NCBI GenBank assembly: GCA_030704615.1 | Contig: CM060734.1 | Coordinates: forward strand, 7,874,001 to 7,938,000 | DNA: 64,000 nucleotides | Origin: Takakia lepidozioides | Taxonomy: Eukaryota; Streptophyta; Takakiopsida; Takakiales; Takakiaceae | Direction: 5' to 3' | In this document: positions 34,680 to 47,185 of the stretch, piece after piece | Numbering within the stretch: the stretch's first letter is position 1 | How the letters are laid out: each line of letters begins with the position of its first letter | Made by a program: the position numbers and the translations under genes | The notes under the pieces: generated by a model | Told to the model about the DNA's origin: nothing | The model's input: only the letters and a program-made list of their open reading frames with translations | The model's database searches: none

Positions 34680-36130
34680 GTGACTTATTATTTAGGGTTC
34701 CGCTATACTTTTAGCTTTTACATTCTATCCCTCCTCCTTTTATGTCAGCTCGGCTACTCTCACCCTAACTATCTTTCTAGCACCACACTCCACCGCCGCC
34801 ACCGCTCGGCTTCTCCGCTCTGTGCTTGTGACGATGGTTCTATACGCAGATGGAAGCTCTACCACCCCCCACCTTTATATCAAGCAAGGAGCTACGATGC
34901 GACAGATATACTCGCGCAGGCATACCATTCACATCACTATGTGCTCACTACTTTGAGCTCGACACCCTTCTTCCACGAGTCAGCGAAGCTTCCTACGCAG
35001 CACTATGTGGCTTCTCGCACCGGACAGTATGTATACACACTCGCCAACACTGCGATGGCGTTTCTGTCTACCTGTCACGTCTCAAGCACGAGGTACTTTC
35101 TTCTCAAGCCGGTCTTTACAACCTCCGGCGGTCCAGCTTCACACAAAACACAGTCCCAAGCTACAAGCATGCAGACATCACATCAACGTTACAACCTACG
35201 TTCGCTTGTCTTGGAGGAAGAGCAGGGATTTTGAAGCGGCTACTGCCCATTTTCTGGTTCGTGGTTTCACCGTGTAGAGGCTGGGGGCTTCACTCCCACC
35301 TCTGGAGACCGTCTGAACTTCAATCGACGAATTTGGTATCAGAGGCCATCGGCGATTGGAGTAGGAGGCGGAATCCCCCAACCTCTCCCGCCCCTTATTT
35401 TCAACTAGACCCTTGCTCCGACACTCCCAACTCGTATCAGCAGCAGGCCATCATTGTTTGTCTACCCTGGGCCAAGTCCGAATGTACCAGGTGCTAGACT
35501 TCCAAACCCCCTCTCTACCTGATCAAATTTACACAAGGCTGCCATCCTACGAGTGTCGTGGATCATCATGGACCCAAAAGAGTCCTTTGCTATGGTGGCA
35601 ACACGATGACACAGGTGCTATCAGACCAAGCAGCCGACACTATTACCCACATGCGCTACAATTTGGGTTCCTATACGACAGAGTTATGTATGAGCTCCAC
35701 TCGCTTGGCCCTCTCCGAGCCATGCTTCCAAGCTCACAAGACGCAGATGCAAGCTACTACTCTAATGCGGGTCAACCAAACCTGGTCTTCATATCCCACC
35801 ACCAGGGCCTTGCATCTGTACTTCTCCAGCTTAACACCATCTATAATGAAGTATGAAGCTCTAACCTCGACGGCAAGCATTGGGCTCTCTACGACTTACA
35901 AACAGCAGCAGCTGGATCCACGCCTGCTCCTATGATTGGGGAGGAAGGGAAGGCTCCCCACGTCTTGCTGAAGAAGCCGTCGAGGCGATTTTGGATTTTT
36001 CAACGATCTGCAGCACCTCAACTTGTATATATCAAGGCGCGGGTAAAGGCTCTCAGAGGTGATGCACACATGGTTGACATATCCCCGACCCAACATCAGG
36101 TGACCCCCTTGCCAAGGACCTCACCGCTTG
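34680..36130 (+). mobile_element. retroelement leader-like region, second copy
   Basis: Contains RRWKLYHPPPLYQ near 34850, matching WRWKVYHPPPLYQ in the minus-strand region at 22.07-24.48 kb. Several Ser/Thr/Tyr-rich plus frames overlap without domains. A diverged internal repeat is visible: SHKTQSQATSMQ near 35140 and AHKTQMQATTLM near 35730. The last frame reads through into the PPR pseudogene, giving a chimeric 292-residue frame (35932-36810). Confidence 0.45.
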
Positions 36131-36359
36131 TCATGATCTCTACCTTGTTCACTCGCCCCAACTCTACTCAGTTCCGCCATCTGCCTATTGATTTTACCTT
36201 CGAACGCCAGCGTGGGACACATGGTTCCGAAACGCCTACACTTTCAGATGATGGAGGGGAGGATCTCTTTTCCAGGCATATTGAGATGGAGAAAATTAAC
36301 TCTCCCAGTGTTGCCTCAACTTCTACATCAGAGCCCAAGTCAGCCGCTGATACTAGTAC

Positions 36360-38757
36360 AACAGAGATCTTAAGCAAAGATCTTTCAATTGAACCATTCT
36401 CTTGGAATGCGTGCGCAAGCCAAGGTGTGCTGCAGAAAAGCAAAGTGGGCCATGATGACATCTTCAAAGCTGGAATTATGCCGGATACTATTCTGGTGAA
36501 CATTCCTGTTGACTTGTTTACAAAATGCCCGAGTATAGAGGCTGCGTGTCAAGTGCTGGACAATGTAGCACAACAGGTCGTGATCTCTTGTAATGCAATG
36601 ATCGAAGGATATGCTCAACAAGGGCGCAACAATGTGTCTGATTGTCATTTATGCATCATAAATGCCTACAGCACCCTAAACAGAGATCTTTCAGTTGAAC
36701 CATTCTCCTTCAATGGGTGTGCAAGCCAAGGTGCGCTGCAGAAAGACAAAGTGTTCCATGATGACAGCTGGAATTGTCCCGGATATCAATCTGGTGAACA
36801 CCCTTGTTGACATGTATGCCAATTGCGGGAGTGTAGAGGTTACATGTCAAGTGTTTGACAACAGGGCACAACAAGACGTGGTCTCCTGGAATGCAATGAT
36901 CGTAGGATATGCTCTACAAAGGCGCAGCAGTGTGCTTGACAGTCACTTAAGCATCATAAGTAACTACAACATCTTGAGCAGAGCTCTCCCAGTGCCACGA
37001 CAGCAGGGCAGACCAGCCAGGGAAGAGCAGGAGCTGCAGATTTGGCAGCGTGAAGATGAAGAGACCTTGCAAAACCAGACTGTTCCTAATATGAGGGCAT
37101 TTCAGGCTGGTATCCCATACCCTTTACCTCTCCCCCCACTCTTCATGTGTTCAAGGATATCTGAATATGCTGAACATGGTTCTGGCATAGAGGCTTTCAC
37201 GACATCACGAAAGGGCAAAGCGGTGCATACTAACATCGTCCAAGCAGTAATTGAATATGTTAGTATTCTAGAGACTGCCCCCACTGCCATGAATTACACA
37301 AGTGGTTGCTTGAAATTAGATGCATGCCCTGTATTTTACAACATGACTTTCCGAACGGTGGTCTCATGGAGCGCCATAGTTGAGGAGCGTGTGATGCAGC
37401 GGGAGAACTGGCTGCGCTCAAAAGAGAAAGAGCGGCGGCTACAGCAGCAGACCATGCTAGAGATGGACTCACCTCAGCATACACAAGGTTCTTTGCCTCT
37501 GCCTCAACTCGTCTCTGTTTCACTCAGCTCTGCTTATCACCCGCAGTCCCCCGACACATCACAAGAGCCTGGCAGCCATGGAAAAGCGCAAAGCTGTACC
37601 TGATGCATCATCAAAGCTGTAGTTGTTCCAAATGTCATTCTGCACACTGCCCTGGCAGATCTGGAAAAGGACATAGAGGTCCATGGCGACATTTCAGAGC
37701 TGGAATTGTACCAACTGTCATTCTGAACAATACCCTGGTGGACATGTATGCAAAATGTGGGTGCATCGAGGATGCAAAGGGAGTGTTTGACGCTATGGCT
37801 GAACGAGTTACGGTGTAGTGGAATGCGATGCTTGAAGATTCTGCTGCAGTTGTACCAAATGTCATTCTACACACTGCCCTGGCAGATCTGGAAAAGGGCA
37901 ATGAGATACATGGCGACATCTTCAGAGCTGGAATTGTCCCCATTGTCATTCTGAACAATACCCTGGTGGACATGTATGCAAAATGTGGGCGCATCAAGGA
38001 TGCAAAGAGAGTGTTTGACACTATGGCTGAACGAGATATGGTGTCGTGGAATGTGATGCTTGAAGGTTCTGCTGTAGCTGTACCAAATGTCATTCTGCAC
38101 ACTGCCCTGGCAGACCTGGAAATGGGCAATGAGGTCCATGGCGACATCTTCAGAGCTAGAATTGTACCAACTGTCATTCTGAACAATACCCTGGTGGACA
38201 TGTATGCAAAAGGTGGGCTTGCTGACATCATCAAAGCTGGAGCTGTACCAAATGTCATTCTGAACACTGCCCTGGCAGCTCGGGTAAAGGGCAAAGAAGT
38301 CCATGGCGACATCGTCAGAGCTGGAATTGTAATGAAAGAGAAAGAGCTGCAGCAGCAACAGCAGCAGACTATACTAGAGGTGGAGAGACAAACCCTTATC
38401 AACATGTATGCCAAGTGTGGATGCCCGCTGGATGCCCGCCAAGTGTTCGAAAAAATGCCTGAACAAACTGGGTGCTCTTGGAACATCATGTTAGCAGGGT
38501 ATGCGAAGCATGGATGTGGGAAGGCTTTCGAGATCTATGAGCAAATGATGAGGGAAGGGCTGATTCCTGACAGGGTCTTTTTCATTTGCATTCTCAATGC
38601 GTGTGCAAGCCAAGGTGCGCTGCAGGAAGGCAAACAGGTCCATATGAACATCTTCAAGGCTGGAACTGCGCCAGATATCAATCTGGAGAACACCCCTGTT
38701 GACATTTATGACACATGCGGGAGTATAGAGGATGCACGTCAAGTGTTTGACTGGGAT
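36360..38757 (+). pseudogene. tandemly amplified PPR protein pseudogene (PLS-type motifs)
   Basis: Degenerate pentatricopeptide repeats run through three frames. Recognisable segments include NACASQGVLQKSKV, NLVNTLVDMYANCG, NTLVDMYAKCGRIKDAKRVF, ERDMVSWNVMLEG, QTLINMYAKCGCPLDARQVF and LNACASQGALQEGKQVH. PLS-class PPR proteins bind RNA in plastids and mitochondria, often for C-to-U editing. Stops (for example TAG at 37816-37818 where VSWN is expected), frameshifts near 36770 and 37600, a missing N-terminal targeting region and no E/DYW domain show it is dead. Blocks have been copied in tandem: a 306-bp pair (from 36379 and 36685) and a 228-bp series. Confidence 0.8.
37622..38340 (+). repeat. 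228-bp tandem repeat array inside the PPR pseudogene
   Basis: CCAAATGTCATTCT begins copies at about 37628, 37856, 38084 and 38249. The first three are 228 bp (76 codons, about two PPR motifs) apart; the last interval is 165 bp because of a deletion. Confidence 0.9.
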
Positions 38758-39461
38758 CTTACCCTCATTGGGAACAAAGAGTGGCCGATGTCATTTACTC
38801 GGCCACCATCTCATAACTACAACATGCAGCTCACTACCACTGATTATCCCGATGCTCCATACAGGGAAGTCACCTGCCCTTTTGATCAATGTGCCCCCCA
38901 TGCTGCTCTCCATGCCTGCTGTCCACCCTGGTCTAATGTCACTGCTCTAAATCATGTTAGCCAGCAAAGTGCTACATACGCTCTTATCACCTTACTAATG
39001 GCTAAGCTCTTTGTCCAAAGAAAGCCACCCAGCCTAATACCATCATATATGGATATGCTTCTCCAATTCTTCTTATGGCTGTCTGGTTATCCCATCACCC
39101 CACCTACCTGTTTTACTTCCACCTAGTTTCTCACCTCGCTATAATGTCAACACACAACTCATCTCATCCCCCCTCTCTTGCAGACTGGAGGAGTACCTGC
39201 CCACTGTCAAGCACTTGTACAAGACTGACAATACTGGCTCAAAGTGCTCATATATGTTATTTCTTGAACGGCTGCCACTCAACACACTACCACTCTCCTT
39301 TACACAATACTTGGATCTACTGGCTACCTTGGAAAAATGCTACCTCACTCTATTGCTCTAACCCCCGCAGTGCTCTTCTATGCTATTCCTTGAACGATTG
39401 CCAATCAGTACATTACCACTTTCCTTTTCAAGATACTTGGAACTATTGGCTGCCGGGGGAA
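38758..39461. other. no gene; diverged ~122-bp duplication
   Basis: Sequence around 39258-39350 (TTCTTGAACGGCTGCCACTC onward) recurs diverged at 39380-39470 (TCCTTGAACGATTGCCAATC onward) and partly near 39500. The PPR frame runs on to 39126 without motifs. Confidence 0.6.
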
Positions 39462-39690
39462 AATGCTACCTTGGGAAAATGTTACCTTGGGAACCACTCT
39501 CTTCCAAAAGATATTCGGAACTACTGGCTACCGTGGGAAAATGCTACCTTGGGAAAGTGTTACCTTGGGAAAATGCTACCTTGCGGAAATGCTACCTTGG
39601 GAATGTGCCACCTTGGGAAAATGCTACCTTGCGGAAGTGCTACCTTGGGAAAATGTTACCTTGGGGAAATTGTTACCTCGGGCCCCTTCA
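39462..39690 (+). repeat. minisatellite of ~17-bp units
   Basis: Repeats of AATGCTACCTTGGGAAA with variants (GTTACC, TTGCGG). No coding meaning inferred. Confidence 0.9.
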
Positions 39691-39781
39691 AAAATGATTC
39701 GGTTATACTGGTTACCATGGGAAGATCCTCCTTCCTACTTTTGCTGTACAATGCACCTCACCTGCTGGGGTTCATGAAACT

Positions 39782-39867
39782 TTGAAAATCACTCTGGAAA
39801 TCACTCTGAACATCACTCTGAACATCACTCTGGACATCACTCTAAAAATCACTATGGAAATCACTTC
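39782..39867 (+). repeat. 12-bp tandem repeat, about seven units
   Basis: Units of the form AAATCACTCTGG with single-base changes. Confidence 0.9.
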
Positions 39868-41097
39868 ACATGTAAACTTCCATATTTCCCTCCCCTAGTC
39901 ATGATTTTACGCAGCGACCCACGCAATTTCTCTCCAGCTCATAATATGTATGACAGACGTATCTGTTTTTACTCGCCAATACACTTCCCACAACATATAC
40001 CCCACCTACGATACGCCGACCCACGCGATTTCTCTCCAGCTCATAATACATACAGCATTCGTATTCGTTTTCCCTCACGAGTGTTACCACCCACAAAATA
40101 TACCCCACCCACAATATGCCAACTCCCCCAATCCACTCTACGCTATGCACAGGTCACCCCCATCACACTATGTACCCACAACATAATTATTTCCCACCTG
40201 CCAGTATATCACCCATCATCACTGCCGTCATCCAAACCCCCGCGACCTGTCATCCATCCACAACATTTATATACCATACCTACGCCCACCCACCAGACCC
40301 ATCAGACCCCATCACCACAACACTTGCAATATTCCCACCTTACCTACTCTTCACTAGCAGCTCCAACCCATGCTCTACTCGTCAGCTCTTTGATCATATA
40401 GCCCCTCTACCACCTAGCCCTCAAGCTCTTAAAATCTCTCCCATATATATCAACCATACCGCTTAACCCACAGTCCGCATGGTAGAAACCCCATACACTT
40501 AGGTAGATCTAAACACTACTACCCCACTCCCCATATCCCGCTCCACTGTACCACTCAACTCACACCCACCACCTAGCACACTCCCATAATCGCCACATGC
40601 TCACCCCTAATCATATCCCCCGCACTCGGACTCCTCTCACCCATAACCGACACCTCATCCAATTACAAGGTCCCTTCATCCGCGCCTCTACCCAAATTCA
40701 TTCATCCGAGTATGTCGCCCACTTATCCTATTTTCCCCACTCTAATTAAATCTATATTCCCCACCCACCATACACTCATATTAAATTTTTACCAACCCCA
40801 CCATATGAGCTCCCGCACAACAAACCCCTTCCAATGCCACCGGATGAATCCACACACTAATCTAAACACAATAAAATCCCCCCCACACACACATGCAACC
40901 AGCTCCACTCGTACCCACTATGCTATCACCAAATCCATCCCCCTCATACACCTTTTTAGCAACTACCCCCCACGTACCCCTACCCCCCGTTTCCTCAAAA
41001 TCTAACTTATAACCCACTGCCCACATGGGAGATATCACCAGAAACCTCTCGCATCTAAACATTCTTCTCACCACCCACCGTCCCACTTTAAGTCCTA
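39868..41097 (+). other. C-rich leader upstream of the LINE
   Basis: Pyrimidine- and A-rich plus strand, almost free of G, with Pro/Thr/His-rich open frames but no domain. A diverged repeat (CCCACGCGATTTCTCTCCAG at 40020, CCCACGCAATTTCTCTCCAG at 39917) is visible. It probably is the 5' UTR/ORF1 region of the LINE. Confidence 0.5.
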
Positions 41098-44030
41098 TAA
41101 ACTTGCCTGTGAAATGCTTATACTACTACGTTGCGGCGACATCCACCCAAACCCAGGCCCCTCTACCATCACTAGCATCATCAACAAGCTTTCAAAGGAC
41201 CATAAAGACAGATATGCACTATATTTCCAAACAGACACTGTCTCACTCGTACCTGCATATCAACACCTTAGTGGTCACTTCTCTCCCTTTCTCCCCAACC
41301 CTTCCACTGGTCAATAACCGCAAACCCACACACCCAATTGCCACCTTCGGGCTCCCTGCCTGCCAACACCCATCTCTAAACAATGCCACCCATAAACTTA
41401 GCACATACCCCATACAACACCTCATATTCTCACTAATCATCATCATCTCCCCAATACCCTCAATATGCAATGACTACTTTCGAACCCAACCAAACACACA
41501 CATTTGTTCACTACTACAACAACTGCATGATTTACCTACACAACCTCACAGATATCTAGCACCCCCACACTACCTACACAACCTCCACGAATCTCTCGGC
41601 CTACTACAAGCCAAGCCCGGAGAAGTCCATAGGATTCTTGGCGAACACCTGGCATACCCAACTGCAACCATACACGAGCTAGATACTATCGCCAACAAAT
41701 TCCCATTCCTCTCCAAAAAAATTCTCACTGCAACCCTTCAAGCCAAGACAAGCATCCCTGGATATCACCCCCCGTCCATGACACCGCCATCCACCACCCC
41801 ATCCTGCATGCCCAGCTCCACCAGTGACCCACCTCCAACACCCCCTAGGTCCCACAGTCCCCCACACACCTCCTCCTCCCAGCAAACACACGCACTCAAA
41901 CATACTTACTTGGAATGTAGGATCACTTGCCACCAGCATTCAAAGCCTTATCCATCTCACGGATTCTACACCCCCGCATATTATCATAGTACAAGAAACT
42001 AAGCTCAACACACACAACCCCAATAGTTCATATATCAACAAACTCCTTCCAGCCTACTATATATTATATGGTAACTCATTCACAGCCGCATAATGCCTAA
42101 CTAGACGCTCCGCGCCATACCATCCTACCCAGGGCGGGGTGGCTTTTGGTATCCTCCGCACACATCACTCCCCTAGCACCACGGTCAAAATACCTGTCGC
42201 TCTCCCCCTCCAATCACACCTTCAAATCATCAAACTACACCTCCCCGCGCTCCCCCCCATTATCCTTATACACTTGTACATGCCCTCACACGCCGAAGAT
42301 CTCCCCCTAATCCTTGATATCCTACTCACCATCTCCAACACACTAACCCAATCCTCTATCCACTCCCATCACTACATTCTAGCAGGCGATTTCAACAGGG
42401 ACATTACCCTCATGGGTCACACATACAACGGTATACACGAAACTTCATCCCTTGTAGACCAGGAATGGGCCAAATTTACTCAATCGACACACCACCTCCG
42501 TTATATACCCGCCAATCATCATTATTCCAGACAAGGTGGACTCAACTATTCATCCTTAAGCTTTCTTGACGGCTTCTACCTCAAGACACAAAAATGACAT
42601 CCCAACGTACCTTAACAGTCATGTGCACATTAATAGTTTATGCAACTCAGACCATTATCCCGTTTCAGTAACCATCCCACCATCCCTCATCCCCTTTAGA
42701 CCTATTCCACCCATACATGTTCCACCGCCGCAATCTAGAATTTTATTCCCACTCCCCTACAATAACATAGTCACCTTCCTCAAGTACTTCCAACCAACAT
42801 CCTCACACCTTATGCTAAAACTCTCCGACATACTCTCTGAAGCAAACCTCGCGCAATCCCTTGACAAAGCCTGGATCGAAGCCGAGATCATACTCACAAC
42901 TTCAATGAAAGAAATGACCAAAAGTATCATTGCCACCTGCTCTGCCCCTTCGGAAATCCCACAAACCACACGCTCAAAACAAAATGGTGGCTACCTTACC
43001 CGTACTAAAAAACGTACATCACATCTTAACACATACCACACGATCAGATGTGCCCTCACTATTATACCTACCACTACCCCCATACACCCGGGGAATAACT
43101 GGACATCGGATCCACGTATCACTTGCCTAAATACCCTAACAACATGTCAAGCACTTATGCCTCCACCTGCCAATCCCCAAGATATTCCTAACTAGATAGC
43201 TGCTCTCTCCGAAGTTGGAAGAGATGCAAAAAAAAACCACTTACAGTATTATCAAACAAAAAGCCGCCGCGAATCACAAAAAAATTCTCTCCTCTTTTAA
43301 ACCAATTGCTACGCGACCACCCCAAAAAAGCTCACAAAGCCATCTTTAACCCTACCCTCAACCCACCCATCGATTGTCTCAAACACAGGCATGGCCACCT
43401 ACTAACCAATCCAACGGACATCAACCAAGAAATATGGTCACAAGCATCCTCAACCTACACACCCACAGTTACAAATTGTTTACATCCCAGTCTCCACACT
43501 GCCAACTGTATGTGTAAAGCTAAATATTATCCATGGCATGATATAGATGGCTTTTTGATTGACAACAGAGGATCCCCAACGGACCGCATTCTATTATTCA
43601 CAATAGATCTCTACGTATCATGTCTCAGAAAACTATCTAAATCTAAAGCCTCGGGCCCCGATCTTATACTAAATGCCATACTTCAAGCATTGGACCCTCA
43701 ACTTCATCACCTCCTTTTTAAATTCTTTCAACTATGCTACAAAGTGAAACGAATTCCATACTCCTGGAAGCATAGCCGCACCACTTTACTCTTTAAAAAA
43801 TGTGACCTTACAGATCTCAGTAATTACAGGCCCATAACACTGGCCAATACCATATACAAGCTATTCACCAGCACGCTCACCACAATGCTCTCAAGCTATG
43901 GCGAACAACACCAAATTCTCAGTGACCCCCAAGAAGGATTCCGAGCTACGCGTAGTACAACAAAACAAATACAATATGTTTTATCCCTCAATTCCCAAGG
44001 TCATAAAGTAACAATCAGGAAAGAATCTTA
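41098..44030 (+). mobile_element. LINE with 2A-like motif, AP endonuclease and truncated reverse transcriptase
   Basis: Near its start (41114-41170) it encodes LLRCGDIHPNPGP, a 2A-like NPGP motif. The AP-endonuclease follows in pieces: ILTWNVGSLA and IIVQETKL (41900-42010), ILAGDFNRDI (about 42380) and NSDHYPVSV (about 42640), which are its catalytic signatures. The reverse transcriptase N-terminal part is at 43306-44000: SKASGPD, PYSWKHS, DLSNYRPITLANTIYKLF and DPQEGF. The frame is broken by several shifts and stops. RT homology ends near 44000, before the YxDD motif, and unrelated repeat sequence follows. It is an inactive, 3'-truncated copy. Confidence 0.85.
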
Positions 44031-44139
44031 TATCAGACTTTTAGTGTTTACCCACCCCTTGTTTTGGATAAAAACATGTGTACAAAACCAAAGGGGGCAG
44101 GTATTGGGACTTAGGTAATGAAGTCTGGTAGGGGTTTAC

Positions 44140-45085
44140 CACCTTGTATTCAAACGAAACCTCTACCAGCAGCATATCAGAATTGGGTATTTTTTATGGT
44201 GCTATAAATAGCAAAGCCATAACCAGGAGAAACATAGAAACATTTGAGCCAAATAAATGGAACTCATTCTTATCATAAGGTATCTAAATTTGACATAAGG
44301 CATCGGCTACAGGGGACCGGCAAACAAGAGTAATGTGCATTGACCGGATCATGTATAAGGTGTACACGTCTAATCCAGCAAGCTGTCTTACCAAGGCCTA
44401 GCTCAAAATTTCAGCATTCAGAAGCCCTATAGATGTTCTATGCTTATCTCAGGTACCTTCAAGGATGCCTTACTCTCCATGCCCAATTAGCCAACATATT
44501 TTTGCTGGAGAAGATCTTACCTTATGAAGGACTTGCTTGCTCCACACCATGGTCATGGCGGGAGAGGAGGTTGATATCTCATGGCTTTGGCCTTCTCATG
44601 GCTTTGGCCTTCCCATTGCCTTGGGTTCATCAATTCAATCGGGAACATATTTGATAACCTTTTGTCATGCTCAGACCAAGGTGTTAGTAAATCAAACATA
44701 AAACTGAAAACAGAAGGGAGATTGGTTGATAATGTGTACAAGAACCACCAAGTACACTGGTCTAAATCAGAGAGGGAAGATACTTATGTCTTGTCAAGAC
44801 ATGGACAAAGACCTGACAAGGTCATTGTAAAATTAATGACAAATCAGCCTCATAACAAGGCATTATCAACCATTCTTCATTCACAAGTCAGCTTTATGAC
44901 AAATCCCAGATTTCAAAGTCAATGAAATCTCTGGGTGGGGGGGGGGTGGGAAAAATTAGAGACTCAATTACCACTGTTCATAGCAGGAAACCATTGTTCA
45001 GCATGCTAAAAAGTGCCATTCATGACATGCCATGTCATTCAGTCTGTATTTTTTGGTCAGCTTACATACCAAGGCATAACCAACC
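44140..45085 (+). repeat. inverted-repeat arm A (~0.95 kb, diverged)
   Basis: Matches the reverse complement of 52286-53240. Shared landmarks include GGCATCGGCTACAGGGGAC, CATTGACCGGATCATGTA, GTGTACAAGAACCACC-like, AGAGAGGGAAGATA and CAGCTTACATACC. No coding potential; presumably two copies of one transposable element in opposite orientation. Confidence 0.85.
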
Positions 45086-45359
45086 ATCCTAATTTATTGT
45101 TGGCCCAAAAACTAGTATAGTTTTGGGTTCTTTGTATCATTGGACATACCAAAGTGACTGAACAGTAGGTATCCATGTCCAAATAAAGATCCATTGATCA
45201 CTGTTCATGGCTGGAAATGTCTGTTTGTCTTAAAGAAGCCATTTATGATCATAGAAGGCTTAAGAACAAAATAAGAGCATTTCTTTACATAAAGAACATC
45301 ACCAAAGCAGGGTTACAAGACTGATATTTGGCAGCTTATACAACATTGACCAGCAAGAG

Positions 45360-47185
45360 AAAGGAGATGAAGCCTGGAAACGATGCCTTTACAGGTGCGA
45401 AATGGACTGTGCTTCTTTGTTTTGCATAAACACACTCTCCTCCATCCAACCTGTTTTTGGCTGGCTCATATGAGTTTGTGGTGGAGTGTACTGTGCCGCA
45501 TACTCTTTTAGGGGGTCTTCGTGATGAGGTGGAAACGCTGGGAGACAATATTTGCATTGCATGATGAGGCTGTCTCTGTTCCTGCAGGTACATAAAGTAT
45601 GTTCTCATGGCAGAGAACTGCTTGGACAAACATCCTGATTTCGTGGACCTTTGGCTTGTCCCTGCTGGCAATCATACCATGTTTACTACGGGGATCTTGC
45701 ATGACTGGGGCCCATACCATCTTTCTGCTTGTGGTTGGTATTTGGATTGCCCTGCTTCTGAGACCCCAGCTCAGGAGGTGTCTTTGAGGAGAGAAAATGA
45801 GCGTATAGCAACCAGCGCCGCAGCAGCCGACCTCGAAATTCATGATAGAAATTTGAGGACTCTTGCAGAGAAGGAGCCTCCCGCTCAGGATACACCGGGT
45901 AAAGGTAGAAAGGGAAAGGGAAAGGATGTTGCTAGTGGTGTGGGGAAAGGAAGGGATAGGGGGTACTGGCGGTGGATTTTCTCCTTTTGCAATTTCTTTC
46001 TGTCCGATGCAGGTGTTTTGGTGCTCATCCTGTCCATCGATCTTCGCTGTCGCCGTGCAGTTGCCAGCTATTTGAAAGCCTCCGAATCTGCCTTCTTATT
46101 CCTCTTCTTGGTGGTTCTCGGATGGAGTTGCATAGGTCGCTCAAATGAATATGTAGGGGCCTGGTTTTCAAGCTTCTTAGTTCCTTGTGTATGTCATGTT
46201 CGCAGACTCGTTTGTTTGAAGCTGTTTGTCTCATCCGATTGCATCCACCTACAACTCCAGCCGTCATTAGGGAGTTCGCCATCACTCATGGGGGCAAGTT
46301 CATAGACGAGAGGACAGATTTTCCCACGGATGACATGCACCACAACTACGTAGACAGCAACGTGTGCTTGCGAAGGGGGAATGGGGTTCCTTGGAGAGGG
46401 GCCAGGGAGAGGAGCCCGGCTTTCATTCAGACGATTGTGGAGTGTTGCACCTACACAAACGCCAGAGTTCTGGATTTGTCAATGGGCACAGGTTCGTCTC
46501 TTCAACATTCACATTTCATGAGGTTTGTTTGAGCTTGCATTTTCAGCTCTTCCCACCGTTCCAAATGTGTCTTCAATGTCTGTTTCCTTCATTGTATTCC
46601 ACTGCAGGTGCCTCGTACCACGCTTGCAAGGCCAGTGCGCGACATCTCTTTGGGATTGAAGGGGATGCCGAGATTTACAAGAACCTCCTGATGGGTTTGG
46701 GTGGACACACTTCTCAAGTCTTTCCGAAGCCCCTACCCGCTGATATTGATACAGGGGAGACTTCCGACAAGGAGCTGGACTCCGACTTTGCCTATGAGTA
46801 AGTTCAACCTGTGGATGCTTGCATTGTTGTTTCAATACCCAGAATCATTGTTCTTAAGGCGAAGTGCACATGGGAGACATTCTCTTCGTTGGACTTGTGC
46901 ATTGCATCATTGTGTTCAAAATGGGTTTTTGTCGACTTGTGCAGGAGTCCGCGTGCTTCCACTGACCCTCCAGGGCTATCACACCTTTTTGGACTTCTTT
47001 CAAGTCCTCCTCAGTCTTACGTGCTACCTGTCTATGCGGAGGCACTCGCAGCAAGCATGTCCGTTCATGGCACTCACAGTCCAACAATCGACGGCCGTGG
47101 TAGAAGACGTGGTGTTGGGGCCGGAATCTTTGTGGATGACATAGCACAAGAGGTCGATACTGATTCTGATGACTGTGACACTTGA
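45360..47185 (+). pseudogene. DNA-methyltransferase-like protein with VLDLSMGTG motif
   Basis: Exon-like plus-strand segments follow one another. Frame 45360-45560 reads AKWTVLLCFA, a TAA, then SYEFVVECTVPHTLLGGLRD. Frame 45607-45900 reads FVDLWLVPAGNHTMFTTG, DWGPYHLSACGWYLDC and a charged KGRKGKGKD tail. Frame 46230-46490 has FIQTIVECCTYTNARVLDLS then MGTG, where GT/AG sites (about 46491 and 46609) join to GASYHACKASARHLFGIE and GDAEIYKNLL. VLDLSMGTG...HAC...HLFGIEGD is the motif I-motif II layout of N4/N6 DNA methylases. Frame 46950-47185 ends in an acidic tail (DTDSDDCDT). No clear DPPY. The TAA and two TGA near 45550-45565 may be intronic or disabling. Confidence 0.5.

Noticed and set aside
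37635-38489. 284-residue minus-strand open frame
   Set aside because: Exact antisense of the PPR repeat array; its openness follows from the plus-strand repeats.
39462-39690. CRISPR-like regular repeats
   Set aside because: Contiguous 17-bp units without unique spacers in a plant genome; a minisatellite.
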